Positions 16,787 through 19,652 of a stretch of DNA of 19,652 bases are shown here, in pieces (the first letter of the stretch is position 1; each line of letters opens with the position of its first letter). The notes beneath the pieces were generated by a model. It searched no databases. It saw nothing but the letters and a program-made list of their open reading frames with translations, and was not told the origin of the DNA. This stretch comes from an uncultured bacterium. Its GTDB lineage: Bacteria; Patescibacteria; JAEDAM01; Absconditabacterales; Absconditicoccaceae. Made by a program: the position numbers and the translations under genes. The stretch is from positions 1 to 19,652 of the forward strand of contig CAIVDB010000131.1 in assembly GCA_903904545.1 (NCBI GenBank), in the 5' to 3' direction.

Positions 16787-16821
16787 TTAACTTTTAGTTA
16801 TTCGTTTTTAGTTATTAGTTA
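16787..16821. repeat. Heptamer array beyond the antiporter stop
   Basis: Five in-phase 7-bp units have consensus TTAGTTA, with three exact copies. The array lies 11 bp beyond the TAA stop of the minus-strand antiporter gene. Confidence 0.75.
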
Positions 16822-16832
16822 CCATTCTTCGA

Positions 16833-18551
16833 TTACATTTTCCCTTGTAGTGCCTCAATCATGAGATCTTTGTGTCTACTTTTGAGGTCATGGACTTGGG
16901 ATTTTTTGTTATTGAGAAATTTATCGATATCGAAGCCATATTCCTCTAGCATAAGTGAAGTATGATAAGCTCAGATATAATGAGGAAGAATAACATAATC
17001 AGCTCCTTGTTCGTAGAGTTCAATAGCTTCTTGGACATGATTGGAAAGAAGAATGACGATAATGTGAGGATGATCCCTTTTGATTGTTTCTAGTAAGACC
17101 ATATTTTCATCAAATTTCTTGACGGTAGAGATGATCATTTTTGTTCCTTTTACATTGAGTTCATCAAGGAATTCATTGTCTCCTACATCACCATACATAC
17201 AATCAATATCTTTACTTTTGAGATGGGCAATGATTGCTGGATGCTCGTCTATGATCAGGATGTTTTTATACCTTTTGTAGAGTGTTTCATAGAGATTATT
17301 TCCAAATTTTCCGTATCCAAAAAGCATAACATCATATTCCTGCTCATTAATTTTTTGGTAACTTTTGTTCCGACTTCATGGAATGTATGCAAGAATTGGT
17401 TTGAGATAGTGATATATTTTGTTCCCATATAAAATTCCATAACTTGAAATGGCGATACTAATCAGTCCTACAATGGTGATGGTGGAAAGAATATTTGGAT
17501 CTTTGATGCTGCCATTAGCAATCCCCATCGCGATCAGGATGAAGGAGAACTCACTGATCTGACCGAGAGAAAGTCCAGCCAGAAAGTTATTTTTCTTCGT
17601 GTGTCCCATAATGCCGAAGATCACCATACTGATAAGAGGCTTGATAATGATGATACAGAGTGAGAAGACGATGATTCGTAGAATATGAATGTTCTGTGAA
17701 AAATGGACCTGAGATCAAAGCAATACAAAATACATCACGATAAAGAAGTCTCTCAGTGATTTGATCTTACTAGAAATTTCATATTTGAAGGGAGAATTGG
17801 AAAGTGCCATACCTGCGATCAATGTTCCAAATTCTAATCCAAATCCTGCATAATAAAATATGGTTCCGAGGATCATACATCGTCCTATAGCGAAAAGGAA
17901 GAGAAACTCTTGAGATTCTGCTATCTTTTGGCTTATTCTGGGGATGAGATACTTACTTACGAGATAGACTCCCCCACCGAGAAGAATCATCTTGATGATC
18001 AATGTCCCTAGGACAATTCCTATTTCTTGGGTTTGAAACTGTTGAAAACTTGCTATGGCAAGAAAAAGCAATAAGACCAAAACGTCTTGGACGATGAGGA
18101 TTCCAATGGATAATCTTCCAAAGGTGCTTTCTGTTTCTTCTTTATCTGAAAGGAGCTTAAGGACGACGATGGTGCTACTAAATGCGAATCACACTCCTAG
18201 GTAAAGTGATGTTATTTGATCACATCCTACGGCTTGAGCGAGGAAAAATCCGATGACTGAGGTGACAAATACTTGTAAACTTCCTGCGATGAGCGACCCT
18301 TTTCCGAGATCTTTGATGATGGTGGGATTGAGCTCGATTCCTACCATAAAGAGCAAGAAACTAATTCCTATATTGGAAAAAGATTGAAATGCTCCTCACG
18401 ATTCTAAGATATTAGGGAGAAAGATACTCATCAAAATCCCTGCAATGATATATCCGATAATCATAGGTTGCTTGAAAAATTTCATTACTCCCATACTAAC
18501 GAGTACGATTCCCAAGATGATACTTAATGAAATGAATATTTGTTCGGACAT
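16833..18551 (-). CDS. Monovalent cation:proton antiporter with TrkA-N domain (KefB/CPA2 type)
   Basis: CPA2 antiporters of the KefB type exchange K+ or Na+ for H+ across the inner membrane and are controlled through a cytosolic nucleotide-binding domain. The 572-residue product has about 12 hydrophobic segments from residue 5 to about 390, including the paired GYIIAGILMSIFLPN, FLLFMVGIELNPTIIKDLG, FAFSSTIVVLKLLSDKEE and LSIGILIVQDVLVLLLFLAI, all typical of the family. A TrkA-N (Rossmann) domain follows, starting DVMLFGYGKFGNNLYETL (glycine motif GYGKFG), then IDEHP, DIDCMYGDVGD and GADYVILPHYIGA. There is no TrkA-C domain; the protein ends with a charged helix. Five TGA codons encode Gly. 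The ATG at 18551 is supported by the promoter 22 bp upstream of the leader. KefC is an alternative name; the transported ion cannot be read from sequence. Confidence 0.92.
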
Positions 18552-18579
18552 GGGGAGACCAAAAAGTAAATCTTAACTA

Positions 18580-18608
18580 AGTATACTTACTTTTTCTGAA
18601 TTTGTCAA
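18580..18608 (-). promoter_or_regulatory. Sigma-70 promoter of the antiporter gene
   Basis: On the minus strand a perfect TTGACA (18603-18608) and TATACT (18580-18585) are separated by the ideal 17 bp. Transcription should start near 18573, giving a leader of about 22 bases. It is the best match to a consensus promoter in the window. Confidence 0.8.
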
Positions 18609-18654
18609 CTTTTTGGGGAGTTTCTTCTGTGTGAGGTTGTTTGTGTTGATTATC

Positions 18655-18750
18655 TTGTATTTTGCGTGGAGTAGAATATAAAAAGGTGGGTATAAAAGGG
18701 CTGTCTATAGATTCCATGATTACACTTCAGGTCCCACAGAAGCTAGTTAT
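18655..18750 (+). promoter_or_regulatory. Promoter-leader module, first copy
   Basis: TTGTAT (18655-18660) and TATAAA (18677-18682) are separated by 16 bp, followed by GGTATAAAA and a short frame from ATG 18716 to TAA 18763 (15 residues, MITLQVPQKLVICYI). The boxes, the spacer sequence and the ...QKLV codons recur at 19528-19612. The short frame may be a leader peptide or the decayed 5' end of a duplicated gene. Confidence 0.5.
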
Positions 18751-18783
18751 TTGTTATATTTAATTTTCTTACAATCAATTTCT

Positions 18784-19293
18784 ATGATGATCTTGAAATT
18801 AGACGAAAAAGTTGATATTATTCAAAAACAACAAAATTATTGTTCCGATTTTGTTGATCCACTCACTTCAGAAAACATAAAAATACTTTTAGGAGATAAT
18901 GATTTCTTCTTAGAATATTCTGATAATTGAAAAATATTGGCTTCAGCATATAAGAAACCATTAGATAAAGATTTGCTCAAAGAAGATAAAAATCAAGTTT
19001 ACAGATTCTGATGACTCTCTAGAGACAAATCTGAAATATTCTCAGAAAAAGCTCTTCTAAAAGTGTTTCATAAAGTTATGGAAGATATAAATAAGAATAA
19101 ATTGAAAGTTATCACAGGAACCACAAATCCAGTTATAATGAAATTTCTTGTTAAAAATTGATTTACAAAATTATCATATGATGAAATCAGACAGAAATTT
19201 CCAAAATTATTAAAACTTTTTCTTGAAGATGATGAGAGAAACTCGGAAGATTTTCATAAAGTAGAATATATTTATATTAAAAACATAGTTTAA
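18784..19293 (+). CDS. GNAT-like acetyltransferase-related protein (tentative)
   Basis: The 169-residue product has no clear full-length match that I recognise. The central and C-terminal part resembles a GNAT N-acyltransferase fold: LASAYKKPLDKD could be strand 3-4, SEKALLKVFHKVMEDINKNKLKVITGTTNPVIMKFLVKNGFTKLSYDE matches the helix 3 / strand 5 / helix 4 region, where family members have N..A...Y.K.GF. The acetyl-CoA-binding RxxGxG/A motif is not evident; YRFGGLSRDKSEIF stands where it should be, so the protein may be divergent or have another function. Four TGA codons encode Gly, including the Gly of KNGF, which supports real coding in table 25. It starts at ATG ATG with no Shine-Dalgarno sequence and lies between two copies of the promoter-leader module. 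It could be an accessory cassette. Confidence 0.65.
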
Positions 19294-19652
19294 ACACAGA
19301 ATATAATAGTTTCAGAAGTGATGTTTCATCTATTATATCAAATTCAAATGAATGTCGTCACTTCGGACCAGCAGCAAATGTTACTGCTCATTCTCCTCCC
19401 CAAAACACACAGAGCCCATGAAAAAGAAAAAATAAAACGGTCTTACCTAGGAAAATCCCTTCAAAAAACCCAGTATATGTTTATTTCTTTTAATTTAGAT
19501 TTTTTATTATGAAACTCATGAAAAAAATTGCATTTTGTGTGGAGTAGAATATAAAAAGGATGGTATAAAAAATTCTATGACGATATATTATGTCGTACAA
19601 AAGCTAGTTGTAGGTCATAGTCCTAGTAAAAACGAAAAAGAATAAAGAAGAA
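19294..19652. other. Right-end region with a hairpin, an open fragment and a second promoter-leader module
   Basis: No complete gene is supported. After the GNAT-like stop there is a perfect 9-bp inverted repeat (ATATAATAG 19301-19309 with 19330-19338). A frame without a start codon, open to TAA at about 19491 when TGA is Gly, has a Pro- and Lys-rich composition and could be a gene remnant. The second promoter-leader copy follows, and the window then ends. Confidence 0.45.
19528..19645 (+). promoter_or_regulatory. Promoter-leader module, second copy, with a 22-residue frame
   Basis: TTGCAT (19528-19533), a 16-bp spacer nearly identical to that at 18661-18676, and TATAAA (19550-19555) are followed by GGTATAAAA and a frame from ATG 19577 to TAA 19645 (22 residues, MTIYYVVQKLVVGHSPSKNEKE). 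Codons 9-11 (AAG CTA GTT) sit at the same distance from ATG as in the first copy, but the spacing from -10 to ATG is 12 bp shorter. Confidence 0.5.

Larger units (their letters stand above)
16582..16832. other. Repeat-filled convergent spacer between ybaB and the antiporter gene
   Basis: This 251-bp spacer between convergent genes is almost entirely repeats. Heptamer-like units begin directly at the ybaB stop (16582-16609), three copies of a 51-bp tandem repeat plus a partial copy follow, and another heptamer array comes before the antiporter stop. No clear hairpin terminator was found for either gene. Confidence 0.65.
18552..18783. other. Divergent spacer between the antiporter and GNAT-like genes
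   Basis: This 232-bp spacer contains the antiporter promoter on the minus strand, the first copy of the promoter-leader module on the plus strand (18655-18750), and AT-rich sequence before the GNAT-like gene. No heptamer array was seen in it. Confidence 0.55.

Noticed and set aside
19318..19512. A 64-residue plus-strand gene starting at 19318
   Set aside because: The translation has no recognisable features, the apparent stop is a TGA, and the neighbouring frame looks at least as protein-like.

Overview
The window comes from an AT-rich bacterium that reads TGA as glycine (translation table 25), as known for the Patescibacteria/CPR lineages Gracilibacteria (BD1-5) and Absconditabacteria (SR1). 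Read with the standard code, almost every gene breaks into short pieces. With TGA as Gly, 14 continuous genes appear, and all of them end in TAA or TAG. Many TGA codons fall where the protein family requires glycine: the switch I region of IF-2, the start of peptidyl-tRNA hydrolase, the KSGT active-site box of a penicillin-binding protein, and the SIGAN/VEGF motifs of two four-helix-bundle proteins.

Layout: positions 158-3633 (+) hold infB, an S23/Avd-like four-helix-bundle gene and pth. Positions 3859-12969 (-) run, in transcription order, through a TrbC/VirB2-like small membrane protein with its own terminator, dnaE (without the N-terminal PHP domain), an NrnA-type DHH phosphoesterase, a polyprenyl-phosphate sugar-phosphate transferase, a second S23/Avd-like gene, ligA and a small unknown gene. 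Positions 13468-16581 (+) hold a class B penicillin-binding protein and a YbaB-family protein. Positions 16833-18551 (-) hold a KefB-type cation/H+ antiporter with a TrkA-N domain. Positions 18784-19293 (+) hold a small GNAT-like gene between two copies of a promoter-leader module. Most genes are housekeeping: translation, replication and repair, cell wall, envelope glycan and ion homeostasis. No CRISPR array, tRNA, rRNA or complete insertion sequence was seen.

The least ordinary content is between the genes. Nearly every spacer carries degenerate tandem arrays with a 7-bp period, each with its own consensus, usually starting at or within about 15 bp of a stop codon. They resemble the heptameric STRR sequences known from heterocystous cyanobacteria. 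One array of eleven in-phase heptamers runs into the first codons of the truncated dnaE. Other intergenic features are a 51-bp tandem repeat after ybaB, a tandem 33-bp repeat followed by about 200 bp of nested stems upstream of the PBP gene (candidate structured RNA or long 5' UTR), dispersed GC-rich palindromes, and the promoter-leader duplication at the right end.
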